From NCBI GenBank assembly GCA_963725035.1, contig CAVRWX010000011.1:62001-126000 (forward strand): a stretch of DNA of 64,000 nucleotides, in the 5' to 3' direction. Origin of the DNA: JALZKA01 sp963725035. GTDB lineage: Bacteria; Actinomycetota; Thermoleophilia; Solirubrobacterales; 70-9. The position numbers and the translations under genes were made by a program. The notes beneath the pieces were generated by a model that was not told the origin of the DNA, did not search any database, and was given only the letters and a program-made list of their open reading frames with translations. Within the stretch, counting starts at the first letter, position 1. Each line of letters begins with the position of its first letter. This document shows, one piece after another, positions 32,656-40,962 of this stretch.

Positions 32656-33316
32656 GACTCCGCTGCCCGCCGTCCATCGATTCGATCTCGTCCATATCCC
32701 CGCCATCCGGCGCCAAGGCGCCCACGGGCGACTTGGGAAGGTCGAGCCGCGCGAGCGAGCGCAGGAAGCCGTGCGTCACCCAGGTGTGGATGCGGACCTG
32801 CGTGGCTGAGTAGACCCTCACGCCGATGCGCGCGAACCAGCCACCGCCGCGCAGGAAGGGATAGAAGTTCGAGACCTCGGTGCGGACGTGTACGCGGACG
32901 TCCTTCGCCTCGTCACCGGGATCCTCGCTTCGGACCGTGATGCGGAGCATGCCCTGGCCGCGGCCGTTCGGCGCGACCAAAAGCCCTCGTTCGATCCGCC
33001 ATGTCACCTGCCCGAGCCCGGGCCCGATCGTGTACTCGGGCTTGCGGAACCGGAGCAGAGGCAGGCGGCGCGAGATGAAGACGACGGTCCGCGAGGAGGG
33101 CTCGTAGACGACTCGGATCGCGCCAAGTGAGACCTTGGTGAGAAACGCCCAGTACGAGCGCGCGAGGCGCTCCAGGTACTCGGGCTTCCACATCTGGCGA
33201 TAGATCTCGGCCGGCATCTCGACCTCGGCCTCCTGGATCGACTTGACGGCGTCGGCGGTCGTGATCGGGCCAGTCTCGGGGTCGGGCAGAACGGTTACGC
33301 GCGCAGGTGTACTCAT
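32652..33316 (-). CDS. Conserved hypothetical protein downstream of YihY
   Basis: From ATG 33316 the protein reads MSTPARVTVLPDPETGPITT, then EMPAEIYRQMWKPEYLERLA, EYTIGPGLGQVTWRIERGLL, MLRITVRSEDP and VSNFYPFLRGGGWFARIGVR. It is about 220 residues, looks like a lipocalin- or SRPBCC-like beta-rich protein, and matches no family I can name. The present frame stays open to 32249 only because it runs antisense to the NmrA gene; the natural end is probably the CTAG at 32652-32655, which would need one indel. It follows YihY in one operon. Confidence 0.6.
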
Positions 33317-34181
33317 GCTGAAGACGCCCTCCTTGAACCCTGGCAGGTCCAGGCTGCCCGTGTCGCGGAGCTCGTATCGGAGGGCGTTGATCACCGCACC
33401 CGACAAGGAGCGCCAAAGAGAGGAGGTAGAACCAGATCAAAGTGATCAGAATGAATCCGAGCGCCCCGCCGATCCTGTCGGCGTCTGAGATGGATGTGAG
33501 GTAGACGGGGAAGACCGCGTTGCCGATGGCGGTCGTCACCGTCACGAACATCGCACCGGGCCAAACGCCATGCCACGGGACGTGCCCCTTCGGCACGACG
33601 TAGTACATGAAGCTCACGAGGCCGAACGTCAGCGCCAGCGCCAGCACCAGAACGATCACGCTTCGCAACCCCTGCACCTCGTCGAGGCCGAACGGCAGGT
33701 CCTCTGAGCTGGAAAGCGCCAGGTTCTCTGCGAGCGGGATGACGATGCTGGCTGCAAGAAAGAGCGTGACGACGAGGAGCATCAGAAGGGCGAAACGCTT
33801 CTGGGCGAGCCAGCTCCGGCACTCGACGTGGTAGATCCGGCAGAAGGCCGTGTCCATGGCTCCCCAGAACGAGGCGCCGATCCAGATGGCGCCGATCGCG
33901 GCGGCGATACCGATCGTGGTCGAGCTGTCGCGGATGCGATCGACCGTGCGCGCCACCTCGTCGCCCTCGACGGCCGGGAAGATCCCCTGGAGGTCGTTGA
34001 TGACCGTCTGCTCGACGTTTCCCGACTCGATCACCTTCCCGAACACGAACAGGATGAGGAGCGCGAACGGAAACAGCGCGAGGGCCAGGTTGAAGGCGAC
34101 CATCGCCGCCATGCCCGTGATGTTCTCCCGATAGGCCCGGTGCCAGAAGGCGCGAAGCCAGTCCCTGATCCTGGATCTCAA
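33315..34181 (-). pseudogene. YihY/virulence factor BrkB family membrane protein, frameshifted
   Basis: TTG 34181 overlaps the preceding stop (TTGA) and gives RSRIRDWLRAFWHRAYRENI, then the family core ITGMAAMVAFNLALALFPFA and five more helices including FVTVTTAIGNAVFPVYLTSI and GFILITLIWFYLLSLALLVG. An extra base in the C run at 33398-33400 breaks the frame; corrected reading is GAVINALRYELRDTGSLDLP. After correction the reading frame enters the next gene without a stop, so either a further indel or a true fusion exists. YihY proteins are inner-membrane proteins of uncertain role (BrkB-like; not RNase BN). Confidence 0.8.
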
Positions 34182-34574
34182 GGCCTGTCGATCGACTTGC
34201 GAGCCGCCTCGAGCGCTCTGCTCGTGAAGCGAATTCCCGCGGTCGCTGCCTGGGCGACAACTGCGACGCCCGCCCATGCGAGGTCCTCAACCCCCTGGAT
34301 CGACGGCTGCGGCGCCAGTGGGTCCTCGATCGGCTGCGGTGGGTCCGGCTCGTTTTCGGGTTCGGGGGCGGGCTCGGGCTCGGCAGCCTGCGGCTCGGGC
34401 TCGGGTGGAGCGGGCAGGCTCCGCGACTTCCTGGGCGTCGTCGGCTGGGGTCGTCTCTGCGTCCGTGTTGCGGCGCCTGGGGCTGCGCGAGCCGGGCCGC
34501 GTCGAGGGCAGGTTGCCGAAAACGCCCTCAGGGCTGTCTGCGTTGTTTTCCACTCCTGACGGGAATCTACCCAC
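34178..34574 (-). pseudogene. Small Pro/Glu-rich protein upstream of YihY, frameshifted
   Basis: From ATG 34574 the frame reads MGRFPSGVENNADSPEGVFG and TPADDAQEVAEP. An extra G (minus strand) near 34415 then scrambles it. Removing that base gives a strongly biased linker PAPPEPEPQAAEPEPAPEPE followed by a sensible amphipathic end EDLAWAGVAVVAQAATAGIR and LEAARKSIDRP, ending at TGA 34178-34180. That TGA overlaps the TTG of YihY, which supports both this gene and the YihY start. The repaired protein is about 131 residues. No family recognised. Confidence 0.6.
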
Positions 34575-34709
34575 GCGCGGCGAACGAGATGGCAGTGGCT
34601 ACGATCGTCGCAGGTCTAATCAACCGCTTCGGGGCGTCCGATTAAAAGGACGAGGTCTGTGTGGAGACCAAGGATTTGTGATTAGGAGCAAGGAGAGGCG
34701 AGCGAGCTG

Positions 34710-35810
34710 ATGGTTGCCGCGGAACTGCAGGAGCTGGAGGAGGTCAAGAACCTCGTCACCAAGGGCCAGGCCGAGGGCGTGATCGCCTATGGCGACGTCG
34801 CTACCGCGCTGCGGGAGGTAGACGTCGACGAGGGCGATATCGAAGAGCTCTACGGCTTCATCGAGAGTCAGGGAGTCGAGCTCGTCGACGACGTCGACCC
34901 TGCTCAAAAGCAGGCGCCGGACGCGCAACGCACCGACGGCAAGCGCAGGCGGCGAAAGGCGCCGTCGCTCGACCTGAAGCCGGACATGACGACCGATTCC
35001 CTTCAGCTGTTCCTGAAGGACATCGGCAAGGTGCGCCTCCTCACGGCTCAGGAAGAGGTCGATCTCGCCAAGCGCATCGAGCGCGGCGACCTCGACGCGA
35101 AGCAGAAGATGGTCGAGTCGAACCTCCGCCTCGTCGTCTCGATCGCGAAGAACTACCGCAATCAGGGACTTCCCTTCCTCGACCTGATCCAGGAAGGCAC
35201 GCTCGGCCTCGTCCGCGCCGCCGAGAAGTTCGACTATCGCAAGGGCTTCAAGTTCTCGACGTACGCGACCTGGTGGATCCGCCAGGCGATCGCCCGCGCC
35301 CTTGCCGACAAGGCGCGCACGATCCGCATCCCCGTCCACGTGGTCGAGAAGCTGAACAAGATCGGCCGCGCCGAGCGCAAGCTCGTCACGGAGCTTGGCC
35401 GCGAGCCTACCCCGGAGGAGATCGCCGACGTCACCGGCATCGACCCCGAGGAGGTCGACCAGATCAAGCGCTCCGCCCAGGCGCCCGTCTCGCTCGAAAA
35501 GCCGGTGGGCGACGAGGAGGAGTCGGAGTTCGGCCAGTTCATCGCCGACGAGAAGGCCGAGTCGCCGTTCGACCGCGCCGCCGACCTCCTCACCAAGGAG
35601 GCGCTCCGCGAGGCGCTCGAGAACCTCTCATACCGCGAGCGCCGCGTGCTCGAGCTCCGCTACGGGCTCGGCGGCGAGCATCCCCGCACTCTCGACGAGG
35701 TGGGGCGCACGTTCAACGTCACGCGCGAGCGCATCCGCCAGATCGAGAACCAGTCGCTGAAGAAGCTCCAGTCGCTGGCGGAAGCCCAGAAGCTCCGCGA
35801 CGTCGCCTAG
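34710..35810 (+). CDS. rpoD: RNA polymerase principal sigma factor (RpoD/SigA)
   Basis: This 366-residue protein has region 1.1 (LQELEEVKNLVTKGQAEGVI), a short Lys/Arg-rich spacer, region 1.2 (DSLQLFLKDIGKVRLLTAQE), region 2 with the -10 recognition helix (FLDLIQEGTLGLVRAAEKFD and FSTYATWWIRQAIARALAD), region 3 and region 4 (RTLDEVGRTFNVTRERIRQI) for the -35. This is the housekeeping sigma factor that directs most transcription. The start ATG 34710 lies after AGGAGCAAGGAGAGGCG. A strong terminator follows immediately. Its region 2.4 should read the TAGGCT/TACGAT-type -10 boxes seen across the window. Confidence 0.97.
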   Translation: MVAAELQELEEVKNLVTKGQAEGVIAYGDVATALREVDVDEGDIEELYGFIESQGVELVDDVDPAQKQAPDAQRTDGKRRRRKAPSLDLKPDMTTDSLQLFLKDIGKVRLLTAQEEVDLAKRIERGDLDAKQKMVESNLRLVVSIAKNYRNQGLPFLDLIQEGTLGLVRAAEKFDYRKGFKFSTYATWWIRQAIARALADKARTIRIPVHVVEKLNKIGRAERKLVTELGREPTPEEIADVTGIDPEEVDQIKRSAQAPVSLEKPVGDEEESEFGQFIADEKAESPFDRAADLLTKEALREALENLSYRERRVLELRYGLGGEHPRTLDEVGRTFNVTRERIRQIENQSLKKLQSLAEAQKLRDVA

Positions 35811-35834
35811 CCCTTCTCGGCCTTACGAAAACGA

Positions 35835-35875
35835 AACGAGGCGCCGGTTCGGCGCCTCGTTCGAATCCGTTTTGT
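35835..35875. terminator. Bidirectional intrinsic terminator
   Basis: AACGAGGCGCC (35835-35845) pairs perfectly with GGCGCCTCGTT (35851-35861) around GGTTC; TTTT follows at 35870-35873 and AAAACG precedes it, so it can serve both rpoD and the convergent PepSY gene. Confidence 0.9.
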
Positions 35876-35883
35876 GGCTGGGG

Positions 35884-36222
35884 TCAGTCGTCGTCCGCCC
35901 CCGACTCGTCCTCGTCCGCCCCGTCGTCCTCGGAGCCGACGACCTCGAAGTCGCGATTCACCTGGACGTCGGTCATGGTGCCGTCGTCAAGCGTCACCTC
36001 GACCTCGTAGTAGCTCTCCTCGTCGCCGGTCTCCGTCTCCGTGACGGTTCCGCCGCCGGTTTCCTCGAGCGCTGCGGCGGACGCCTTCTCCAGCGCGGCC
36101 CCCTTGATCGGCGCCTCGTTGTCATCGCCGCCACCCGCCACTGCGATGCCGGCGGCTGCCGCGCCGGCCGCGAGAACCGAGGCGGCGCCGATTGCGATCT
36201 TCTTCTTTGTATCCATGTTCAT
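35884..36222 (-). CDS. Secreted/membrane-anchored PepSY domain protein
   Basis: This 112-residue protein has a signal or anchor helix (KKKIAIGAASVLAAGAAAAG), then a single PepSY domain: IKGAALEKASAAALEETGGG and YYEVEVTLDDGTMTDVQVNR, with an Asp/Glu-rich tail. PepSY modules bind or restrain proteases and small ligands outside the cell. It is encoded downstream of a sensor kinase and regulator, a common arrangement in which the PepSY gene is the regulator's target; a regulator box (36279-36297) sits in its promoter region. ATG 36222 is used; ATG 36216 is also possible. Confidence 0.85.
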   Translation of the reverse strand: MNMDTKKKIAIGAASVLAAGAAAAGIAVAGGGDDNEAPIKGAALEKASAAALEETGGGTVTETETGDEESYYEVEVTLDDGTMTDVQVNRDFEVVGSEDDGADEDESGADDD

Positions 36223-36278
36223 CAGCCTCCGTGGACTGGTCGGTTTCAGGGTATGCCACAGGTTGTACGGGGGCCTGG

Positions 36279-36297
36279 TGAAACGACGATGAAAGCG
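36279..36297. promoter_or_regulatory. Response-regulator box upstream of the PepSY gene
   Basis: TGAAACGACGATGAAAGCG has two TGAA half-sites 11 bases apart and is nearly identical to TGAAGCGAAGATGAAAGCG at 38203-38221 upstream of the regulator operon. Confidence 0.65.
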
Positions 36298-37494
36298 TCA
36301 GGCAGGGCTCGGCAGCTCGATCCAGACATCGGCGCCGGTGTCGGTACCGGTTGCGATGCCCGCTCTTCCGCCGTGCGCAGCGGCGATCGTCTCCACGATC
36401 GCGAGCCCAAGCCCGGCGCCCCCGCGGCCACGCGCCGCGTCGCCGCGGCTGAAGCGCTCGAACGCCTGCTCTCGAAAGTCCTCGTCGAAACCGACCCCCT
36501 CGTCGCGCACATGAAGCCGCACGCCTCCGTTGGAGCGCTGAGCGGATAGCTCAATCCGGCCCGCGCCGTGGCGAAGCGCGTTCTCGACGAGGTTCGTGAG
36601 GGCTTGCTCGATCCGCAGGCGATCTGCGCGGATCGACAGGCCGGGCTCGGCCGTCACGGTCAGGGTGCGGTTGGAAGCCCGCACGCGAGCCTCAAAGCGA
36701 CTGGCCACGCGGTTCAGAAGGCCCCTCGCGTCGACATCCTCGGTTGTCACCGCCAGGCCGTCCTCCCCGGAGCGGGCGACCACCAGGAGGTCGTCCGCGA
36801 GCTGCGCCAGGCGGTCCACCTCTTCGACGCCGGACGCGATCGCTGTTCTGAGCGCCGCTTCGTCCTCCGCATAGCGCAGCGCAAGCTCCAGCTCGGCTTT
36901 GTGGAGGGCAAGGGGGGTCCGGAGTTCGTGGCTTGCATCGTCGACGAAGCGCCGCTCTCGCTCGTAGCCGCGCTCGAGCGGGTCGAGCGCCCGCCCCGCG
37001 ACCCAGTAGCCGCCGAGGCTTGCCAGGAGAAGGGCCAGCGGGCCGCCGATGAGGAGGAGCAGGGCCAGGTTGCGCACTGACTCGTCGCGGTCCTCGAGCG
37101 TCGCGCCGGCCACTGCGAGCCTTCCGTCGTCGATCTCCACCGCGAGCACGCGGACCCTCCCGTCAAGGCCATCGATCGACTCGAAGTCATTGGTGCCCGG
37201 GCCCTCAACGAGGGCGCCCTCGCCGGCAACCTGCTCGGTCGAGAGCGCGACCTCGCCGTCCGGCCCGATGATCTGGGCAAAGCTGTCCTCGGGGTCGAGT
37301 TGCTGGTCCAGACCCGAATCCCCCTGCGTTCTGCTCGCGAGATCCGCCACTCGGACCTCGAGGTTGTCGTTCACCGCCTCGTCGAGCTGGTCGCGCGTCT
37401 GGATGAAGATGAACGCCCCGAACGCGGTGAGGACGATCGCCATCGCGATGGTGAACGCAAGCGTGATCTGAAGGCGAACCGAGAGACGATTCAC
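36298..37494 (-). CDS. Two-component sensor histidine kinase
   Basis: This 398-residue kinase has two membrane helices (QITLAFTIAMAIVLTAFGAF and LALLLLIGGPLALLLASLGG) flanking an extracytoplasmic domain of about 110 residues, a short HAMP-like linker, the phosphoacceptor His189 in DDASHELRTPLALHKAELEL, and ATPase boxes NLVENALRHGAG (N), DEGVGFDEDF (G1) and GAGLGLAIVETIAAAHGG (G2). It is coupled to the upstream regulator gene by overlap (37491-37494). The stimulus is unknown. The PepSY gene downstream and the lipoprotein beyond 38295 probably belong to the same regulon. Confidence 0.93.
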   Translation of the reverse strand: MNRLSVRLQITLAFTIAMAIVLTAFGAFIFIQTRDQLDEAVNDNLEVRVADLASRTQGDSGLDQQLDPEDSFAQIIGPDGEVALSTEQVAGEGALVEGPGTNDFESIDGLDGRVRVLAVEIDDGRLAVAGATLEDRDESVRNLALLLLIGGPLALLLASLGGYWVAGRALDPLERGYERERRFVDDASHELRTPLALHKAELELALRYAEDEAALRTAIASGVEEVDRLAQLADDLLVVARSGEDGLAVTTEDVDARGLLNRVASRFEARVRASNRTLTVTAEPGLSIRADRLRIEQALTNLVENALRHGAGRIELSAQRSNGGVRLHVRDEGVGFDEDFREQAFERFSRGDAARGRGGAGLGLAIVETIAAAHGGRAGIATGTDTGADVWIELPSPA

Positions 37495-38174
37495 GACTCA
37501 CCGCCGTCCTCGCGCATGCGGTACCCCGAGCCTCGCACCGTTTCGATCGAGCTGACACCGAACGGCTTGTCCACCTTCGCCCGCAAGAACCGCACGTAGG
37601 AGTCGACGACGTTGGAGCGGTTCTCGTACTCGTAGTCCCAGGCGTGCTCGAGAAGCTCGAACCGGCTCATGACGCGACCGGGATTTCGCATCAGGGTTTC
37701 GAGCAGGGCGAACTCCTTCGAGGAGAGCTCGATCTCGGTCTTGCCCCGATATGCCATGCGACGCGCCGGGTCGAGACGCAGAGATCCGACCGTGAGCTCG
37801 GTGGGCCGCTCCGGCGCGCCTCGGCGTACCAGCGCGCGCAGCCGGGCAAGAAGCTCCGCGTAGGAGAAGGGTTTGGTCAGGTAGTCGTCCGCTCCCGCGT
37901 CGAGTCCTTCGACCCGGTCGCGTACGGCATCGCGTGCTGTGAGCATCAGGACGGGCGACCACACGCCGGCCTCCCGAAGCGCCCGGCAGACCTTGAAGCC
38001 GTCGAGCCCGGGCAGCATGACGTCGAGGATGATCGCGTCGTACTCAGTCGCTTGCCCTCGGGCGAGCGCGTCTGGTCCCTCGTTCACCACGTCGACCGCC
38101 ATCCCCTCGCGCTCGAAGCCGCGCTTGAGGAGGGTCGCGAGCTTCCGCTCGTCCTCTGCGATCAGGACTCTCAT
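37491..38174 (-). CDS. OmpR family response regulator
   Basis: The protein from ATG 38174 is 227 residues: receiver domain with acidic pair in VLIAEDERKLATLLKRGF, phosphoacceptor Asp51 in AIILDVMLPGLDGFKVCRAL, Thr79 and Lys101 (DDYLTKPFSYAELLARLRAL), then an OmpR winged helix with LSSKEFALLETLMRNPGRVM and RSNVVDSYVRFLRAKVDKPF. The longer open frame to 38279 covers the regulatory boxes and is not preferred. Two boxes with 11-base repeat spacing lie at 38203-38221 and 38233-38248, so autoregulation together with divergent control of the lipoprotein gene at 38295 is likely. Confidence 0.93.
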   Translation of the reverse strand: MRVLIAEDERKLATLLKRGFEREGMAVDVVNEGPDALARGQATEYDAIILDVMLPGLDGFKVCRALREAGVWSPVLMLTARDAVRDRVEGLDAGADDYLTKPFSYAELLARLRALVRRGAPERPTELTVGSLRLDPARRMAYRGKTEIELSSKEFALLETLMRNPGRVMSRFELLEHAWDYEYENRSNVVDSYVRFLRAKVDKPFGVSSIETVRGSGYRMREDGGES

Positions 38175-38202
38175 ACGGTCGGGGCAGGGTCCCGGGCCTG
38201 TA

Positions 38203-38248
38203 TGAAGCGAAGATGAAAGCGCTGGCCTCGATTTCACGAGGCTTTCAT
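38203..38248. promoter_or_regulatory. Two response-regulator boxes in the divergent promoter
   Basis: TGAAGCGAAGATGAAAGCG (38203-38221) reads toward one strand and TTTCACGAGGCTTTCAT (38232-38248) carries the same TGAA half-sites on the other strand. In both, the half-sites repeat every 11 bases, as expected for OmpR-type dimers. Confidence 0.65.
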
Positions 38249-38294
38249 CGTGCCGCGCAACGGTGGCCGCGTCAACCACCGAAGGAGCACCGGC

Positions 38295-39059
38295 ATGAGC
38301 AAGGTCAAGAACACAATGTCATGCGCGGTCATCATCGCCACCATCGCGCTGGTTGCGTGCGGCGGCGACGAAGACACGAGTGTGTCCGAGGACGTCTCGG
38401 CCGGCCTGCCGCAGGGCTCCGAGCCTGTCGAGCTCGACCCCACCGAGTTCACGACGGAGATCGACAACCCGTACCTGCCCTTCGCGGTCGGAAGCAGGTG
38501 GGTCTATTCGGAGACGGCAGACGGAGAGCCTGACCAGAAGGTCGTCGTCGAGGTCACGGGCAAGACAAAGTCGATCGCGAACGGCGTCGAGGCGATCGTC
38601 GTCCGCGACACGGTCACCGAGGACGGTGAGCTCGTCGAGCTCACGGACGACTGGTTCGCGCAGGACTCCGCGGGGAACGTCTGGTACCTCGGCGAGGACA
38701 CGGCCGAGTACGAGAACGGCAAGCGGGTCTGCCGCTGCGGCTCGTTCGAGGCAGGCGTGGACGGCGCCGAGGCCGGAGTCATCATGCCCGCCAACCCCGA
38801 GGTCGGGATGACCTATCGCCAGGAGTACTACAAGGGCGAGGCGGAGGACGAGGGCAAGGTCCTGAGTCTCGACGAGATGGCCCAGGCACCGGCCGGGCTC
38901 TATTCCGAGACCCTGATGACACGGGACACCAATCCGCTGGAGCCCAAGGTCTCTGAGCACAAATTCTTCGCCGAGGGCGTGGGCCTGGTTCTGGCCGTCC
39001 ATGTTTCGGGCGGCGAGGGGCGCGAGGAGCTCGTCTCATTCGTACCCGGGGAGGAGTAG
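38295..39059 (+). CDS. Secreted lipoprotein, putative regulator target
   Basis: The start ATG 38295 follows a good Shine-Dalgarno (GAAGGAG at 38281-38287). The 254-residue product has a lipoprotein signal with lipobox IALVAC and the mature protein TEIDNPYLPFAVGSRWVYSE, a beta-rich domain with WYLGEDTAEYENGKR and a CRC pair, ending GREELVSFVPGEE. Similar proteins are annotated as hypothetical lipoproteins of the cell surface. Its promoter carries a copy of the 11-base-spaced regulator box shared with the two-component operon, so it is probably a member of that regulon. Confidence 0.8.
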   Translation: MSKVKNTMSCAVIIATIALVACGGDEDTSVSEDVSAGLPQGSEPVELDPTEFTTEIDNPYLPFAVGSRWVYSETADGEPDQKVVVEVTGKTKSIANGVEAIVVRDTVTEDGELVELTDDWFAQDSAGNVWYLGEDTAEYENGKRVCRCGSFEAGVDGAEAGVIMPANPEVGMTYRQEYYKGEAEDEGKVLSLDEMAQAPAGLYSETLMTRDTNPLEPKVSEHKFFAEGVGLVLAVHVSGGEGREELVSFVPGEE

Positions 39060-39111
39060 CCGTCCCCGGACGGCGAGAGCACGACGCCAAGGACCAGTTC
39101 AAGAAGAAACC

Positions 39112-39150
39112 CAGGTACTAGCGCCTTCGCGCCTAAAGATTCCGTACCTG
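39112..39150 (+). terminator. Hairpin between lipoprotein and pilT
   Basis: CAGGTAC (39112-39118) pairs with GTACCTG (39144-39150), with an inner GCGC-CTTC-GCGC hairpin. A smaller palindrome CCGTCCCCGGACGG occurs just before at about 39060-39073. No clear T-tract, so a structured element rather than a classic terminator is possible. Confidence 0.45.
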
Positions 39151-39168
39151 GCGCCGATAGGCCTAGTG

Positions 39169-40362
39169 ATGGCTTTTGACATCGATCAAGCCCTGCGCTA
39201 CGTGGTCGAGCACGAGGGCTCAGACCTCCACGTCAAGGTGCCCGCGAAGCCGATGGCACGCGTCCATGGCGTGCTCGATCCCATTCCGGACACCGAAACC
39301 CTCACGCCCGAGGACACCGACGCCGCGCTGAAGCACATCTGCCATGACCCGAATCTCCTCGCCGAGTTCGGCAACGTCGGCGAGGCCGACTTCTCCTACG
39401 AGGTGCCGGGCGTCTCCCGCTTCCGCGTGAACGCCTTCCGCCAGCGCGGCCACGTCTCGATCGTCTGCCGCGCGATCCCGTTCCAGATACGCACGATCGA
39501 TGACCTCGGCCTGCCCCAGGTGATCAAGGACCTCGCCGACGAGAAGCGCGGAATCATCCTCTTGACCGGCACGACCGGTTCGGGAAAGTCGACCACGCTC
39601 GCGGCGATGATCGATCAGATCAACTCGACGCAGCCCGAGCACATCGTCACGCTCGAGGACCCGATCGAGTACCTCCACCGCGACAAGCGCTCGATCATCA
39701 ACCAGCGCGAGGTCGGCCATGACACCGAGAGCTTTGCCCGAGCCATGAAGCGCGTTCTGCGCCAGGACCCGGACGTGATCCTGATCGGGGAGATGCGCGA
39801 CGAGGAGACGGTCCGGACGTCGCTGTCAGCCGCCGAGACCGGCCACCTCGTGCTCTCGACGCTCCACACCCTGGACGCCACCGAGACGATCAACCGCATC
39901 ATCGACTTCTTCCCGCCGCACCTGCAGCAGCAGGCACGCGTGATGCTGGCCTCGACCCTTCGCGGCGTCGTCGGCCAGCGCCTGATGCCGAAGATCGGCG
40001 GCGGCCGCGTCGCCGTCTGCGAGGTCCTCGTGGTGACGGGCCGCGTCCAGGACCTGATCCTGAACCCGAACGAGACGGGCAAGATCACCGAAGTCATCGC
40101 CGAGGGCGAGTACTACGGCATGCAGACCTTCGACCAGGGCCTCCTCAAGCACGTGATGGCAGGCACCATCACCGAGGAGGATGCGATGACGGGCGCTTCG
40201 AGCCCGCACGACTTCAAGCTCATGCTCCAGGCCGGCGGCCAGCGCGCCTCGGGCATCGAGCAGGTTATGGCCAACGGCGACTCGGAAGCCACTCCCGCGC
40301 CCGAGCCGGACGAGCCCGTCGCCACGCCTCAGCGCCCCGTCGCCGAGCTTCTCGGCCAGTAG
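39169..40362 (+). CDS. pilT: Type IV pilus retraction ATPase PilT
   Basis: This 397-residue protein has the N-terminal PAS-like domain (LRYVVEHEGSDLHVKVPAKP) and the RecA-like core: Walker A LLTGTTGSGKSTTLAAMID (about 132-150), the Asp box TLEDPIEYLHRDKRSIINQR, Walker B DPDVILIGEMRDEETVRTSL, and the His box ETGHLVLSTLHTLDATETIN. A Pro/Glu-rich tail ends it. PilT hydrolyses ATP to depolymerise type IV pili; its presence with no pilus genes nearby implies they lie elsewhere. ATG 39169 follows a GATAGG -10-like block without Shine-Dalgarno. Confidence 0.93.
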   Translation: MAFDIDQALRYVVEHEGSDLHVKVPAKPMARVHGVLDPIPDTETLTPEDTDAALKHICHDPNLLAEFGNVGEADFSYEVPGVSRFRVNAFRQRGHVSIVCRAIPFQIRTIDDLGLPQVIKDLADEKRGIILLTGTTGSGKSTTLAAMIDQINSTQPEHIVTLEDPIEYLHRDKRSIINQREVGHDTESFARAMKRVLRQDPDVILIGEMRDEETVRTSLSAAETGHLVLSTLHTLDATETINRIIDFFPPHLQQQARVMLASTLRGVVGQRLMPKIGGGRVAVCEVLVVTGRVQDLILNPNETGKITEVIAEGEYYGMQTFDQGLLKHVMAGTITEEDAMTGASSPHDFKLMLQAGGQRASGIEQVMANGDSEATPAPEPDEPVATPQRPVAELLGQ

Positions 40363-40390
40363 CGCAAGCTGGCGCCCGTCCTCGCGTTTC

Positions 40391-40436
40391 AGCGGAGGTT
40401 GTACGTCTATGAGGCGTCGAACCCTCCGCTAAGCGC
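40391..40436 (+). terminator. Imperfect hairpin after pilT
   Basis: AGCGGAGGTT (about 40391-40400) is complementary, with one bulge, to AACCCTCCGCT (about 40420-40430). It may act as the pilT terminator; there is no T-tract. Confidence 0.4.
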
Positions 40437-40453
40437 AGAAAACAGCCGCTCAA

Positions 40454-40488
40454 GCCAACGCTTCACAATCTGAAGCGTTGGCTATAAT
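40454..40488 (+). promoter_or_regulatory. HxlR operator overlapping its promoter
   Basis: GCCAACGCTTCA (40454-40465) and TGAAGCGTTGGC (40471-40482) form a perfect 12-base inverted repeat with five bases between. TATAAT (40483-40488) abuts the right arm, so a protein bound here would block the -10 and repress the gene at 40549. Confidence 0.75.
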
Positions 40489-40548
40489 CCGGCTCGCTGG
40501 CTTCCAAGAGAACCCGCTATCGAGGCCGGGAAGGCTCAGCCGCCGAGC

Positions 40549-40887
40549 ATGGGAAAAATGGACACTACTTGCCCCGTCTGTAGAACCGCCGAGATCATCT
40601 CCGGCAAGTGGACCCTCCTCGTCATTCGCGACCTCGCGGGTGGCTCCAAGCGCTTCTGCGAGCTCGAGCGCTCGCTCGCCGGGATCAGCCCGCGGACGCT
40701 CTCGCTCAGGCTCCGCTGCCTGGAAGAGCACGGCGTCGTCGAGCGCCACACCTACCCAGAGGTTCCGCCGCGCGTCGAATATGCGCTCACGGACAAGGGC
40801 GAGGCACTCGTGCCGCTGATCGACGACATGCGCGCCTACGGGCAGGCATGGCTCGACGCGGACGAGCGCCAACCCGCCGCGGCCTAG
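40549..40887 (+). CDS. HxlR family transcriptional regulator
   Basis: This 112-residue protein is a typical HxlR winged helix: CPVCRTAEIISGKWTLLVIR with the family Cys near the N-terminus (here a CPVC pair, residues 8 and 11), then LAGGSKRFCELERSLAGISP, RTLSLRLRCLEEHGVVERH and VEYALTDKGEALVPLIDDMR. Relatives such as YodB and HypR sense electrophiles or quinones through the N-terminal Cys. The perfect palindrome over its -10 points to autorepression. The gene it otherwise controls is not clear; no reductase sits directly downstream. Confidence 0.9.
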   Translation: MGKMDTTCPVCRTAEIISGKWTLLVIRDLAGGSKRFCELERSLAGISPRTLSLRLRCLEEHGVVERHTYPEVPPRVEYALTDKGEALVPLIDDMRAYGQAWLDADERQPAAA

Positions 40888-40962
40888 TTCAGGCCTGAGC
40901 CGCGGCGCCTGCAAGCGCCGTTGCATGAAGGAGCGTGGGCACGCCGGGAGAACCTCCCATTC

